A DNA stretch of 64,000 nucleotides, taken from NCBI GenBank assembly GCA_003268905.1, contig QLTU01000002.1, positions 204,346-268,345 on the forward strand, in the 5' to 3' direction. The position numbers and the translations under genes are program-made. The stretch comes from Acidovorax defluvii (GTDB lineage Bacteria; Pseudomonadota; Gammaproteobacteria; Burkholderiales; Burkholderiaceae_C). Under the pieces are notes generated by a model. It worked only from the letters and a program-made list of their open reading frames with translations. It did no database searches and was not told the DNA's origin. Of the stretch, positions 54,431 to 64,000 are shown piece by piece. Each line of letters opens with the position of its first letter. The stretch's first letter is position 1.

Positions 54431-56533
54431 CTAAACAACCAGTTTCAGCAATTCGGCCCCTTCGGTGACCTGATCGCCGGGCGCGTACAGCAGCTCTTGC
54501 ACCACGCCATCAGCGGGTGCGGCGATGGTGTGCTCCATCTTCATGGCTTCCATCACCGCCAGGGGCTGGCCCTTGGTCACGGCGTCGCCCGCCTTCACGG
54601 CAAACGACACCACTTTGCCCGGCATGGGCGCGGTGAGGCGCCCACCCTCGGCCGCGGTCTCTCCCGAGTGGGCCAGCAGGTCGATGGCGGTGATCTGCGT
54701 GGCACCCAGCGGGGTGAACACATGGTCCACCTCGCCCTGGGGATAAACGGCGGCGCGGGTGCGCTGGCCGGCAAACTGCAATTCGATACCCTGCGCCACA
54801 GCGTTGAACACCAACGGGCCGGCCACGGCGGCATCGCCCTCGCCTACCGCCAGATGCAGGCTGCCGCCGCGCTCGTAGGTCAGCAGCGCCTTGGCATGTT
54901 CATCGCCAAATTCAAACTCGAAGCGGCGCTGCACCACGCCATGCGTGTGAAAACCGTCGCGGCGGCTGAACGGGTCCACGCCCTCGCTGGCGCGCTCGTT
55001 CAGCAGCGTTTGCGCTACGGCCGCCGCAGCGGCCAGCGGCAGGCCCACCGGTTCCTGGTGGAACAGCACGGCCTGCTCGCGTTGGATGAGTGCCGTGTCG
55101 AGCTTGGCCTGGGCAAACGCATCGGTGCGGGCCACGCGGCGCAGAAACTGCACATTGGTCGCCAGGCCCACGATATGGGTCTGCGTCAGGGCTTCGTCCA
55201 GCCGCGCCAGGGCTTGCTCGCGTGTGTCGCCATGCACGATGAGCTTGGCGACCATGGAGTCGTAGAACGGGCTGATCGCATCGCCCTCGCGCACGCCGGA
55301 ATCGACGCGGACCGCGCCCCGCTCGAAGGTCACGCACTCGGGCAGCGCATACACGTTGAGCGCGCCCGTAGCGGGCAGGAAGTTGTTGTCGGGGTTCTCT
55401 GCGCAAATGCGCGCCTCGATGGCGTGGCCGTGGATGCGCAGGTCTTCCTGCTTGAGCGGCAAAGACTCGCCCGATGCCACACGCAGCTGCCACTCCACGA
55501 GGTCCAGGCCGGTGATGGCCTCGGTCACGGGGTGCTCCACCTGCAGGCGGGTGTTCATTTCCATGAAGTAGAACCTGGCCCCCACGGTCGCGCACTGCGT
55601 GTCGCTCCCTGCCCCCCGAGGGGGCCGCGTTTCGCCTTGGGGCGGCCCGGCGGCGAAACCTTCATCTGCACCTTCCAGCCCATAGCCGCCGGGCTGCTCG
55701 ACGATGAACTCCACCGTGCCCGCGCCCACGTAGTTCACGGCGCGGGCTGCGGCCACGGCGGCCTCGCCCATGCGGGCGCGCAGCTCGGGCGTCATGCCGG
55801 GGGCGGGGGCTTCTTCCAGCACCTTCTGGTGGCGGCGTTGCACCGAGCAGTCGCGCTCAAACAGGTACACGCAGTTGCCGTGCGTGTCGCCAAACACCTG
55901 GATCTCGATGTGGCGGGGGCGCTGCACATATTTCTCCACCAGCACCGCATCGTCGCCAAAACTGTTGATGGCTTCGCGCTTGCACGAGTCAAGCGCCGCC
56001 GCAAAGTCCTCGGCCTTGTCCACGGCACGCATGCCCTTGCCACCACCACCCGCGCTGGCCTTGATGAGCACCGGGTAGCCAATGCGGTCGGCCTCGCGCT
56101 GCAGCAGCGCGGGGTCCTGGTCGGCACCGTGGTAGCCGGGCACCAGGGGCACCTGGGCCTGCTCCATCAGGCGCTTGGACTCGGCTTTTAGCCCCATGGC
56201 GTTGATGGCGCTGGCGGGTGGGCCGATGAAGACCAGGCCCGCGTCGGCACAGGCCTGGGCGAAGTCTTCGTTCTCGCTCAGAAAGCCGTAGCCCGGGTGG
56301 ATGGCCTGCGCGCCCGTGGCTTTGGCGGCGTCGATGATGCGTTCCCAGCGCAGATAGCTGTCCTTGGGTGCACTGCCGCCGATGTGCACAGCCTCGTCGC
56401 ACACGGCCACATGCTTGGCCTGCGCGTCTGCGTCGGAATACACGGCGACGGTCTTCACGCCCAAGCACTTGGCCGTGGCTGCTACACGGCAGGCGATCTC
56501 CCCGCGATTGGCAATCAGAATCTTTTTGAACAT
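54431..56533 (-). CDS. mccA: Methylcrotonyl-CoA carboxylase biotin-containing alpha subunit
   Basis: 700 aa. Biotin carboxylase domain (KILIANRGEIACRV, ATP-grasp loop SAGGGGKGMR, EMNTRLQVEHPVTE) then a C-terminal biotinyl domain with EAMKMEH near 665. Together with MccB it carboxylates 3-methylcrotonyl-CoA in leucine breakdown (liuD). Residues about 291-318 are an insertion encoded by family B repeat, just before the catalytic EMNTRLQVEHP strand. Biotin carboxylase homologues have a short turn there. The specificity for methylcrotonyl is taken from the gene neighbourhood. Confidence 0.9.
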   Translation of the reverse strand: MFKKILIANRGEIACRVAATAKCLGVKTVAVYSDADAQAKHVAVCDEAVHIGGSAPKDSYLRWERIIDAAKATGAQAIHPGYGFLSENEDFAQACADAGLVFIGPPASAINAMGLKAESKRLMEQAQVPLVPGYHGADQDPALLQREADRIGYPVLIKASAGGGGKGMRAVDKAEDFAAALDSCKREAINSFGDDAVLVEKYVQRPRHIEIQVFGDTHGNCVYLFERDCSVQRRHQKVLEEAPAPGMTPELRARMGEAAVAAARAVNYVGAGTVEFIVEQPGGYGLEGADEGFAAGPPQGETRPPRGAGSDTQCATVGARFYFMEMNTRLQVEHPVTEAITGLDLVEWQLRVASGESLPLKQEDLRIHGHAIEARICAENPDNNFLPATGALNVYALPECVTFERGAVRVDSGVREGDAISPFYDSMVAKLIVHGDTREQALARLDEALTQTHIVGLATNVQFLRRVARTDAFAQAKLDTALIQREQAVLFHQEPVGLPLAAAAAVAQTLLNERASEGVDPFSRRDGFHTHGVVQRRFEFEFGDEHAKALLTYERGGSLHLAVGEGDAAVAGPLVFNAVAQGIELQFAGQRTRAAVYPQGEVDHVFTPLGATQITAIDLLAHSGETAAEGGRLTAPMPGKVVSFAVKAGDAVTKGQPLAVMEAMKMEHTIAAPADGVVQELLYAPGDQVTEGAELLKLVV
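55577..55662. repeat. Dispersed repeat family B, copy 2, in frame inside mccA
   Basis: GCACTGCGTGTCGCTCCC, TGCCCCCCGAGGGGG and GCCTTGGGGCGGCCCGGC, the same three blocks in the same order as the uvrA copy. It adds about 28 Gly/Pro/Thr-rich residues. Confidence 0.8.
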
Positions 56534-57253
56534 TTAGGCCACCTTGGCAGAACCAGAAAAGAAAGAAGACAAGCGCCGCACCACGGCGCGCAGAAACTTG
56601 AACAGCACCACCAGCAGCAGTACCGACACGATCACCATCACCACCAGGGCGATGCCAAAGGCCACGGGGTACTGCGTGGCCAGCCACACCACTGCCACGA
56701 CCAGGCCGTCCTCAAAGAACGATAGGCCCCAGTTGGAGAAAGGCTCGGGCGAGGTGTTCACGGCGGCGCGCGTGGTCATCTTGGTGGCCAGCGCCGTGGC
56801 CGAGAGCGAGCCACCCAACAGCCCTGCCGCAATTGCCATCGTGGCGTTGTCAGCGCCAAAGACGCCGAAGGCCAGCGCGGCACCTGCGGGCACGCGGATG
56901 AAGGCGTGCACGGCATCCCAGGCACTGTCCAGCCAGGGCACCTTGTCGGCAAAAAACTCCACCATCAGCATGAAGCCGCTGACCATCAGCACCACAGGGT
57001 GCTGCAACATGGCCAGACCAGGCGGCAAGGGCATCCACCCCAGCACACCCATCATGCCGACCAAAAACACCACGGCATACAACCGAAAGCCGCTGGCCCA
57101 GCCCAGCGCGGCGGCCAGCGCCAGCAGGCTGGGCATGTCGAGCTGCGCGGTGGCACGCGCCGCACCCTCAGCCACGCTGCGCGCCGCGCCCGCGTCCACA
57201 TGCAGCCCCACGGTGTGAAGCCACTGGACGATGGCGAGCCAGAGTTGGTCCAT
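56534..57253 (-). CDS. DUF4126 family membrane protein
   Basis: 239 aa with about five helices. LALAAALGWASGFRLYAVVFLVGMMG and FADKVPWLDSAWDAVHAFIRVPAGA are typical DUF4126 blocks. Its stop is directly next to the mccA start (no gap), so it sits inside the leucine-degradation operon. The function is unknown. Confidence 0.85.
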   Translation of the reverse strand: MDQLWLAIVQWLHTVGLHVDAGAARSVAEGAARATAQLDMPSLLALAAALGWASGFRLYAVVFLVGMMGVLGWMPLPPGLAMLQHPVVLMVSGFMLMVEFFADKVPWLDSAWDAVHAFIRVPAGAALAFGVFGADNATMAIAAGLLGGSLSATALATKMTTRAAVNTSPEPFSNWGLSFFEDGLVVAVVWLATQYPVAFGIALVVMVIVSVLLLVVLFKFLRAVVRRLSSFFSGSAKVA

Positions 57254-57279
57254 GGTTGTTCAGGCGTATCGCTGCGGGC

Positions 57280-58062
57280 TCAGACCAGCAACCACGCGGG
57301 TTTGCGCTTTTGCAGGAAAGACTGCACGCCTTCCTTGCCCTCATCGCTCGCGCGGATGTCGGCAATGCCCTGCACCGTGGCGGCAATCAGGCCTGCGTTG
57401 ATCTCGCGCTCGGCCACATCCATGACGAGCTTCTTGCAGGCGCGCACGGCGTTGGGGCTGGCGCTGGTGAGGGCCTTGAGCAGTTCGTCCACCTTGGCGT
57501 CGAGTTGGTCGGCCGCCACCACCTCGTGCACAAAACCGATGCGCAGCGCCTCGACCGCACCAAAGCGCTCGGCCGTGAGGAAATAACGGTGCGCGGCCCG
57601 CGCGCCCATGGCGCGGATCACGTAGGGGCTGATGGTGGCGGGAATGAGCCCCAGCTTCACCTCGCTGAGGCAAAAGCCCGCCGTATCCACCGCCACCGCC
57701 ATGTCGCACGCGGCCACCAGGCCCATGCCACCGGCATACACATCGCCCTGCACGCGGGCGATGGTTGGTTTGGGGCACTCGTAGATCACGCGCAACATTT
57801 CTGCCAGCTTGGCGGCATCGGCGACGTTTTCAGCGCGCGTGTAGTCGGCCATGCGGCGCATCCAGTTGAGGTTGGCGCCTGCGCAGAACGCGGGCCCCTC
57901 AGCCGCCAGCACCACGGCGCGCACATCGGCACGGGCACCCACCTCGGTGAAGGCCGCCGTGATTTCGGCAATGACCTCGTCGCTGAAGGCATTGCGCACC
58001 TCGGGCTGGGTCAGGGTGATGGTGGCGCGGGGGCCTTCGTAGCGGATGGAAAGGGCTGCCAT
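57280..58062 (-). CDS. liuC: Enoyl-CoA hydratase family protein, probable methylglutaconyl-CoA hydratase
   Basis: 260 aa, crotonase fold. CoA-binding oxyanion loop AFCAGANLNWMRRM, and VQGDVYAGGMGLVAACDMAVA with the second Gly-rich oxyanion segment. The leucine pathway neighbours (mccA, mccB, HMG-CoA lyase) point to methylglutaconyl-CoA as substrate; this is inference. The start is the ATG at 58062, with AGGAAG upstream; a GTG at 58074 would overlap mccB. Confidence 0.88.
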   Translation of the reverse strand: MAALSIRYEGPRATITLTQPEVRNAFSDEVIAEITAAFTEVGARADVRAVVLAAEGPAFCAGANLNWMRRMADYTRAENVADAAKLAEMLRVIYECPKPTIARVQGDVYAGGMGLVAACDMAVAVDTAGFCLSEVKLGLIPATISPYVIRAMGARAAHRYFLTAERFGAVEALRIGFVHEVVAADQLDAKVDELLKALTSASPNAVRACKKLVMDVAEREINAGLIAATVQGIADIRASDEGKEGVQSFLQKRKPAWLLV

Positions 58063-58070
58063 GGTCTTCC

Positions 58071-59693
58071 TCACATGCGGAACAGGCCGAACTTGGTGTC
58101 TTCAATCGGCGCGTTGCGCGTGGCCGCCAGGCCCAGCGCCAGCACGCGGCGCGTGTCGGCGGGGTCGATCACGCCGTCGTCCCACAGGCGCGCGGTGGCG
58201 TAGTAGGGGTGGCCCTGGTCTTCGTACTGGCGGCGGATGGGGGCCTTGAAGGCTTCTTCGTCCTCCATGCTCCAGGCTTCCTCACCTTTCTTGCCGCTCT
58301 TGGCCTCGATGCCGTCGCGCTTGACGGTGGCCAGCACGCCCGCAGCCTGGTCACCGCCCATCACGCTGATGCGCGCGTTGGGCCACATCCACAAAAAGCG
58401 CGGGCTGAAGGCCCGGCCGCACATGCCGTAGTTGCCAGCGCCAAAGCTGCCGCCGATGATGATGGTGAACTTGGGGACGCTTGCCGTGGCCACGGCCGTG
58501 ACCATCTTGGCGCCGTTGCGGGCAATGCCTTCGTTTTCGTACTTGCGGCCCACCATGAAGCCGGTGATGTTCTGCAAGAACACCAGCGGGATCTTGCGCT
58601 GGCAGCACAGCTCGATGAAGTGCGCGCCCTTGAGGGCCGACTCGCTGAACAAAATGCCGTTGTTGGCGATGATGCCGACCATCATGCCCTCAATGCGCGC
58701 AAAGCCCGTGACCAGCGTGGTGCCGTAGCGCGCCTTGAACTCGTCGAATTCGCTGCCATCGACGATGCGGGCAATGATCTCGCGCACATCAAAGGGCTTG
58801 CGCGTGTCCACAGGGATCACGCCGTACAGTTCTTCTGCTGCAAATTTAGGAGCTACTGGCGCTTGATCGGCGGGCGCTGGAGCCTTGTTTTTATTCAAAT
58901 TTCGCACTGCATTGCGCGCCAGTTGCAGGGCGTGCATGTCGTTTTGCGCCAGGTGGTCGGCCACGCCCGACAGGCGCGTGTGCACGTCGCCGCCGCCCAG
59001 GTCTTCAGCCGTGACGACCTCGCCCGTGGCGGCCTTGACCAGCGGCGGGCCGCCCAAAAAGATGGTGCCCTGGTTCTTCACGATGATGGATTCGTCGCTC
59101 ATCGCGGGCACATACGCACCACCTGCCGTGCACGAGCCCATCACCACCGCGATCTGGCTGATGCCCATGGCGCTCATGTTGGCCTGGTTGAAGAAGATGC
59201 GGCCGAAATGGTCGCGGTCAGGAAAGACTTCGTCCTGGTTGGGCAGGTTCGCGCCGCCCGAGTCCACCAGGTAAATGCAGGGCAGGTGGTTTTGCTGCGC
59301 CACTTCCTGCGCGCGCAGGTGTTTTTTGACGGTGAGGGGGTAGTAGGTGCCGCCCTTCACGGTGGCGTCGTTGCACACGATCATGCAGTCCACTCCGCTC
59401 ACGCGCCCGATGCCTGCAATCAGGCCCGCGCCGGGGGCGTCGTTGTTGTACATGTTCAGTGCGGCCAGCGGTGCCAGCTCCAAAAACGGCGTGCCGGGGT
59501 CGAGCAGCATTTGCACGCGCTCGCGCGGCAGCAGCTTGCCGCGCGCCACATGCTTGGCGCGTGCGGCCTCGCCGCCGCCCAGGGCGATCTGGTCGAGCTG
59601 GGCGCGCAGGTCATTCACCAGCGTGCGCATGGCCGCAGCGTTGGCCAGAAAGTCGGCCGAGCGGGCGTTGAGTTGGGTGTCGAGAATGGTCAT
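58071..59693 (-). CDS. mccB: Methylcrotonyl-CoA carboxylase beta subunit (carboxyltransferase)
   Basis: 540 aa. [21 protein letters not shown] block, [37 protein letters not shown] and [20 protein letters not shown] are carboxyltransferase signatures. Forms the enzyme with MccA. Residues about 265-285 ([18 protein letters not shown]) come from repeat A, placed in a natural surface linker before EELYGVIP. 20 bases separate it from the acyl-CoA ligase gene. Confidence 0.93.
   Translation of the reverse strand: MTILDTQLNARSADFLANAAAMRTLVNDLRAQLDQIALGGGEAARAKHVARGKLLPRERVQMLLDPGTPFLELAPLAALNMYNNDAPGAGLIAGIGRVSGVDCMIVCNDATVKGGTYYPLTVKKHLRAQEVAQQNHLPCIYLVDSGGANLPNQDEVFPDRDHFGRIFFNQANMSAMGISQIAVVMGSCTAGGAYVPAMSDESIIVKNQGTIFLGGPPLVKAATGEVVTAEDLGGGDVHTRLSGVADHLAQNDMHALQLARNAVRNLNKNKAPAPADQAPVAPKFAAEELYGVIPVDTRKPFDVREIIARIVDGSEFDEFKARYGTTLVTGFARIEGMMVGIIANNGILFSESALKGAHFIELCCQRKIPLVFLQNITGFMVGRKYENEGIARNGAKMVTAVATASVPKFTIIIGGSFGAGNYGMCGRAFSPRFLWMWPNARISVMGGDQAAGVLATVKRDGIEAKSGKKGEEAWSMEDEEAFKAPIRRQYEDQGHPYYATARLWDDGVIDPADTRRVLALGLAATRNAPIEDTKFGLFRM
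58839..58900 (-). repeat. Dispersed repeat family A, copy 9, in frame inside mccB
   Basis: Plus-strand blocks are TAGGAGCTACTGGCGCTTGA, CGGGCGCTGGAGCCTTG and TTTTTATTC, matching the pattern with small changes. Confidence 0.7.
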
Positions 59694-59712
59694 GCTGTAG
59701 TACTTCTTTGTT

Positions 59713-61443
<1,731 letters not shown>

Positions 61444-61571
61444 GGTCTTGTCTCCTGGGTCGCGCACCGGGGCACACATAAGTTGGCGCCCCTCAAGCAT
61501 AGAAGCCTCGTCCCGCGCCGGGTTGCCACAAAGGTTGCAAATCGTGCCACGGCTGGGGCACACTGTGCACC

Positions 61572-62678
61572 GTGAAATCCCTTGCCCCGTCTCCCGATTC
61601 CCTTGTGCAACCGCTTGTCGCCGCAGGCGCATCGGCCGCTACGCCCATCGCTTTTGTGCGCGCCATTGCATTGGCTTACGAAAGAATGGGCCTGAGCCCC
61701 CACCGCGCACTGGCCCAGGCACAAATTGCGCCGCAGCTGCTGCAAGACGACAGCGCCCGCATCACCGCCTGGCAGATGGAGCAGATCTCTGATGCCGCCA
61801 TGCAAGAGCTGGACGACGAAGCCCTGGGCTGGTTCAACCGCCGCCTGCCCTGGGGCAGCTACGGCATGCTGGCGCGCGCGTCCATCAGCTCGCCCACACT
61901 GCAGGTCGCCCTGGCCCGCTGGTGCCGCCACCACGGCCTGCTGGCGGACGACATTGCGCTGCACCTCACTACCCAGGGCGAGACCGCCACCCTGGCGATC
62001 ACCGAGGCCCGCGACCTGGGCGCGCTGCGCGAGTTCTGCCTGGTATCCGTGCTGCGCAATGCCCACGGGCTGGCGTGCTGGCTGGTGGACTCGCGCATCC
62101 CCCTCATCGCAGCCGAATTTGCGTTTGACCCGCCGCCGCATGCAGATGCCTACGCCGTGCTGTTCCGTGGCCCCGTCACCTTCCACGCGCCACGCACCGC
62201 CCTGCACTTTGACGCCCGCTACCTGCACCTGCCCCTGCGCCGGGACGAGCAGGCCCTGCGCCAGATGCTGCAACACGCCCTGCCCCTGACGGTGCTGCAA
62301 TACCGACGCGACCGCCTGCTGGTGCAACGCGTACGCCAGCTGCTGGCCGGCCCCATGGCGAGCCAGCCCGCCCACGCCCTGCCCCAGCACAGCGCCGAAT
62401 CCCTGGCCGCGCTGCTGCATGTATCGCCGCGCACGCTGCACCGGCAACTGAAGGAAGAAGGCGCCACGCTGCAGGGCCTGAAAGATGAGGTGCGCCGTAC
62501 CCGCGCGGTGGAGCTGCTGCACCGCACGCAACGCCCCATCAAGCAGGTGGCCGAGGCGGCGGGGTTTGAGAACGAGAAGAGTTTTATCCGGGCGTTCCGG
62601 GGGTGGATGGGGCAGTCGCCGGCGGAGTTTCGGAAGGGGGGCGCTAGTTTTGGCACCGGACGAAACAAGGCATCATGA
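61572..62678 (+). CDS. AraC-type regulator (arabinose_bd/HTH_18, Burkholderiales type)
   Basis: 368 aa. [19 protein letters not shown] opens the arabinose-operon-like sensing domain; the C-terminal two helix-turn-helix motifs are [21 protein letters not shown] and [23 protein letters not shown]. It is divergent from the ligase/leucine operon over a 128-base promoter gap, so it likely controls it. GTG at 61572 is taken as the start. A direct repeat GGTTGC (61521 and 61533) in the gap could be part of its site. Confidence 0.9.
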   Translation: MKSLAPSPDSLVQPLVAAGASAATPIAFVRAIALAYERMGLSPHRALAQAQIAPQLLQDDSARITAWQMEQISDAAMQELDDEALGWFNRRLPWGSYGMLARASISSPTLQVALARWCRHHGLLADDIALHLTTQGETATLAITEARDLGALREFCLVSVLRNAHGLACWLVDSRIPLIAAEFAFDPPPHADAYAVLFRGPVTFHAPRTALHFDARYLHLPLRRDEQALRQMLQHALPLTVLQYRRDRLLVQRVRQLLAGPMASQPAHALPQHSAESLAALLHVSPRTLHRQLKEEGATLQGLKDEVRRTRAVELLHRTQRPIKQVAEAAGFENEKSFIRAFRGWMGQSPAEFRKGGASFGTGRNKAS

Positions 62679-62699
62679 GACCCATCTGTGAGAAACGCT

Positions 62700-62984
62700 A
62701 TGACCAACGAACAAAGGATAAGCATTGAGCGGTCTTTGGAAAAATTCAAAGAGCTCAGAAAAACCCTCGGACCGGATGCCAGCGTTGACCAAAAACGGTA
62801 CCTCGAAGAAATGATCTCGATGGGGGAGAGGGCACTGGACAGTACCGTGTTTCGCAACCGAACGACCATAGAACAGACATCGCCGTTTTCGTTGAGCTGG
62901 CAGCGAGTGGGGAAGTCTTTGCTGGTGATGACAGTGGTGGCTATCTTGACATTGGCTGCATACGCTTTTTTGGGCTGGGTGTGA
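62700..62984 (+). CDS. Small hypothetical membrane-anchored protein
   Basis: 94 aa. A charged N-terminal helix (ERSLEKFKELRKTLG, then KRYLEEMISMGERAL) and one C-terminal membrane helix (SLLVMTVVAILTLAAYAFLGWV). Base composition is richer in A/T than its neighbours. No family known to me. The ATG at 62700 is used; a GTG four codons upstream is possible. Confidence 0.6.
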   Translation: MTNEQRISIERSLEKFKELRKTLGPDASVDQKRYLEEMISMGERALDSTVFRNRTTIEQTSPFSLSWQRVGKSLLVMTVVAILTLAAYAFLGWV

Positions 62985-63105
62985 TTCCCTGGCCGCAGAA
63001 TCAGGCGCATCAGAGCGATGCTGGAGCGCCGCTCTTTGATCTGCAATCCGAAGCACATTGAGCTGCTAAAAGCCGCAGCCAAACCTTAAGGTAAAGCCAT
63101 CGACC

Positions 63106-63774
63106 ATGCTCCACCTCCACCACTGCATCAGCGCCCGCTCCTTCCGCCCCCTGTGGATGCTCGAAGAGCTGCAACTGCCCTACCAGCTGCACATGCTGCC
63201 CTTTCCGCCTCGGGCGCTGGCGCGCAGCTTTCTGGAACTGAACCCGCTGGGCACGGTGCCGCTGCTGACCCAGGGTGATGTGCGCATGACCGAATCGGCG
63301 GCCACGTGCCAATACCTCGCCGCCACGCACCCCGACGCGGGCCTGGATTTACCGCCCACCGACCCCGCCTATGGCGCCTACCTGAATTGGCTACACATGA
63401 GCGATGCGACGCTGACCTTTCCGCAGACGCTGGTGCTGCGCTATGGCCGCTTTGAGCCGGCGGAGCGGCAGCAGCCGCAGGTGGTGCAGGACTACACGCG
63501 CTGGTTTTTGGCGCGGCTGCGCGCTGTCGAAGCTGCCGTGGCGCACAGCGGGCATCTGTGCGCGGGCCGCTTCACCGCGGCCGATGTGGCGGTGGGCTAT
63601 GCGCTGCTGCTGGCGCAGCACCTGGGCCTGGCCGCGCAGTTTGGACCGGCCACCCAAGCCTATTGGCAGCGGTTGCAGGCGCGGCCCGGCTACCAGCGGG
63701 CCATGGCGGCACAAACGCGGGCCGCCGAAGAACAGGGCGTACCCACCACGCCCGCGCCAGACACGCAGCCTTGA
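63106..63774 (+). CDS. Glutathione S-transferase family protein
   Basis: 222 aa. N-terminal thioredoxin-like domain (HHCISARSFRPLWMLEELQLPY, with ELNPLGTVPLL holding the cis-proline, and MTESAATCQYLA with the glutathione-binding Glu-Ser), then a helical C-terminal domain (about 85-200: GRFTAADVAVGYAL). Ser10 or Cys7 may be the thiolate-stabilising residue. Substrate unknown. Confidence 0.88.
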   Translation: MLHLHHCISARSFRPLWMLEELQLPYQLHMLPFPPRALARSFLELNPLGTVPLLTQGDVRMTESAATCQYLAATHPDAGLDLPPTDPAYGAYLNWLHMSDATLTFPQTLVLRYGRFEPAERQQPQVVQDYTRWFLARLRAVEAAVAHSGHLCAGRFTAADVAVGYALLLAQHLGLAAQFGPATQAYWQRLQARPGYQRAMAAQTRAAEEQGVPTTPAPDTQP

Positions 63775-63818
63775 AGGCCTGCACTCTTGCCCCACAACCC
63801 CTTCACGGAGCACCCAAC

Positions 63819-63968
63819 ATGTTCAAACGACTCATCGGTATCGCGGCACTGGCTCTGTCGTTCACGGCCCAGGCCCAGCCACAGCCACAGCCCACGGTGG
63901 TAGACAGAGGTGGCCCCGGTTGTTCAGACAGTTTCCCGGGTTTGCTAAGTGGGACTCTGCGGGGTTGA
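63819..63968 (+). pseudogene. Secreted-protein reading frame, probably interrupted
   Basis: The first 25 residues are a good signal peptide (FKRLIGIAALALSFTAQAQ) and the start of a mature part, PQPQPTVV. From about 63905 the composition changes and the frame stops after 49 codons. The DNA from about 63911 begins TGGCCCCGGTTGTTCAGACA, which resembles an IS3-family (IS2-like) terminal repeat. I think the gene was cut by an insertion, most of which is beyond the window. Confidence 0.45.
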
Positions 63969-64000
63969 TGTCGGTGTAGGCAACGTTGGGGTTGCCGGTC
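63911..64000. mobile_element. Possible end of an insertion sequence (partial)
   Basis: The first bases, TGG..CCCC..TTCAGACA, resemble the terminal repeat of IS2/IS3-type elements. On the minus strand the last 90 bases stay open in one frame (TGNPNVAYTDINPAE), which could be the C-terminus of a transposase. Only 90 bases are visible, so this is a weak call. Confidence 0.35.

Noticed and set aside
62219..63082. Minus-strand frame of 287 codons
   Set aside because: It overlaps the AraC regulator and the small membrane protein, both with better coding signs.

Overview
The window looks like a chromosomal segment of a beta-proteobacterium of the order Burkholderiales, most likely family Comamonadaceae (Acidovorax, Alicycliphilus, Comamonas or Delftia type). 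Grounds: high GC throughout, an S-adenosylhomocysteine riboswitch in front of ahcY, a Bug/TctC-type binding protein, a double-length UvrA of 2000 aa, a Gram-negative trimeric porin of the Neisseria/Burkholderia type, and many copies of a short palindromic repeat that I associate with Comamonadaceae genomes. No rRNA or tRNA gene, CRISPR array, phage or complete insertion sequence was seen. About 55 genes are supported.

Layout. 1-3.8 kb: tlyA (partial) and ahcY on the minus strand behind an SAH riboswitch with an overlapping terminator, divergent from prfC. 3.9-9.5 kb: an envelope-glycan group (acyltransferase-3 fused to a GT39-like membrane domain, an SMR-type small transporter, a GT2 polyprenyl-phosphate glycosyltransferase), then a HAD phosphatase and a small membrane protein. 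9.5-11.6 kb: a TctC binding protein and a PPK2 polyphosphate kinase. 11.7-18.4 kb: a nitric oxide reductase cluster, norF-norE on the minus strand and norC-norB-norQ-(Fe-S membrane protein)-norD on the plus strand, with an FNR/DNR box and an NsrR-like palindrome in the divergent promoter.

19.1-30.1 kb is a carboxylate sensing and uptake region: a cNMP/CBS/DUF294 protein, a pseudo-kinase fused to a DnaQ-like exonuclease, a CheY-like regulator, a transporter-sensor kinase (CbrA/CrbS type), and a DUF4212 plus sodium:solute symporter pair. The first two genes converge on an 880-bp inverted-repeat structure with a 7 x 8-bp tandem repeat at its centre. 44.4-49.2 kb holds a second version of the same theme: DUF485 (yjcH) plus actP on the plus strand, facing an exonuclease and a second cNMP/CBS/DUF294 protein. 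That the same three protein types accompany each of two acetate-type symporters is the best candidate here for an undescribed system.

30.4-44.1 kb: hypothetical genes, the giant uvrA, two tandem branched-chain-amino-acid-type binding proteins, a porin and an MHS-family transporter. 49.2-61.4 kb is a minus-strand leucine/isovalerate degradation series (acyl-CoA ligase, mccB, methylglutaconyl-CoA hydratase, DUF4126, mccA, a hydroxyacid dehydrogenase, HMG-CoA lyase, ybaK, DUF1289, an HCCA-isomerase-like protein). An SMC-like ATPase plus a DUF4276 TOPRIM-like gene, a candidate defence pair, has been inserted into it. An AraC-type regulator is divergent from the ligase. The window ends with a small membrane protein, a glutathione S-transferase and a secreted-protein reading frame that seems to be cut by foreign DNA.

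Two families of short repeats run through the window. Family A has nine copies and family B has two. Several copies lie in frame inside conserved enzymes (UvrA, MccA, MccB, a HAD phosphatase, DUF1289), so they add peptide segments to working proteins.
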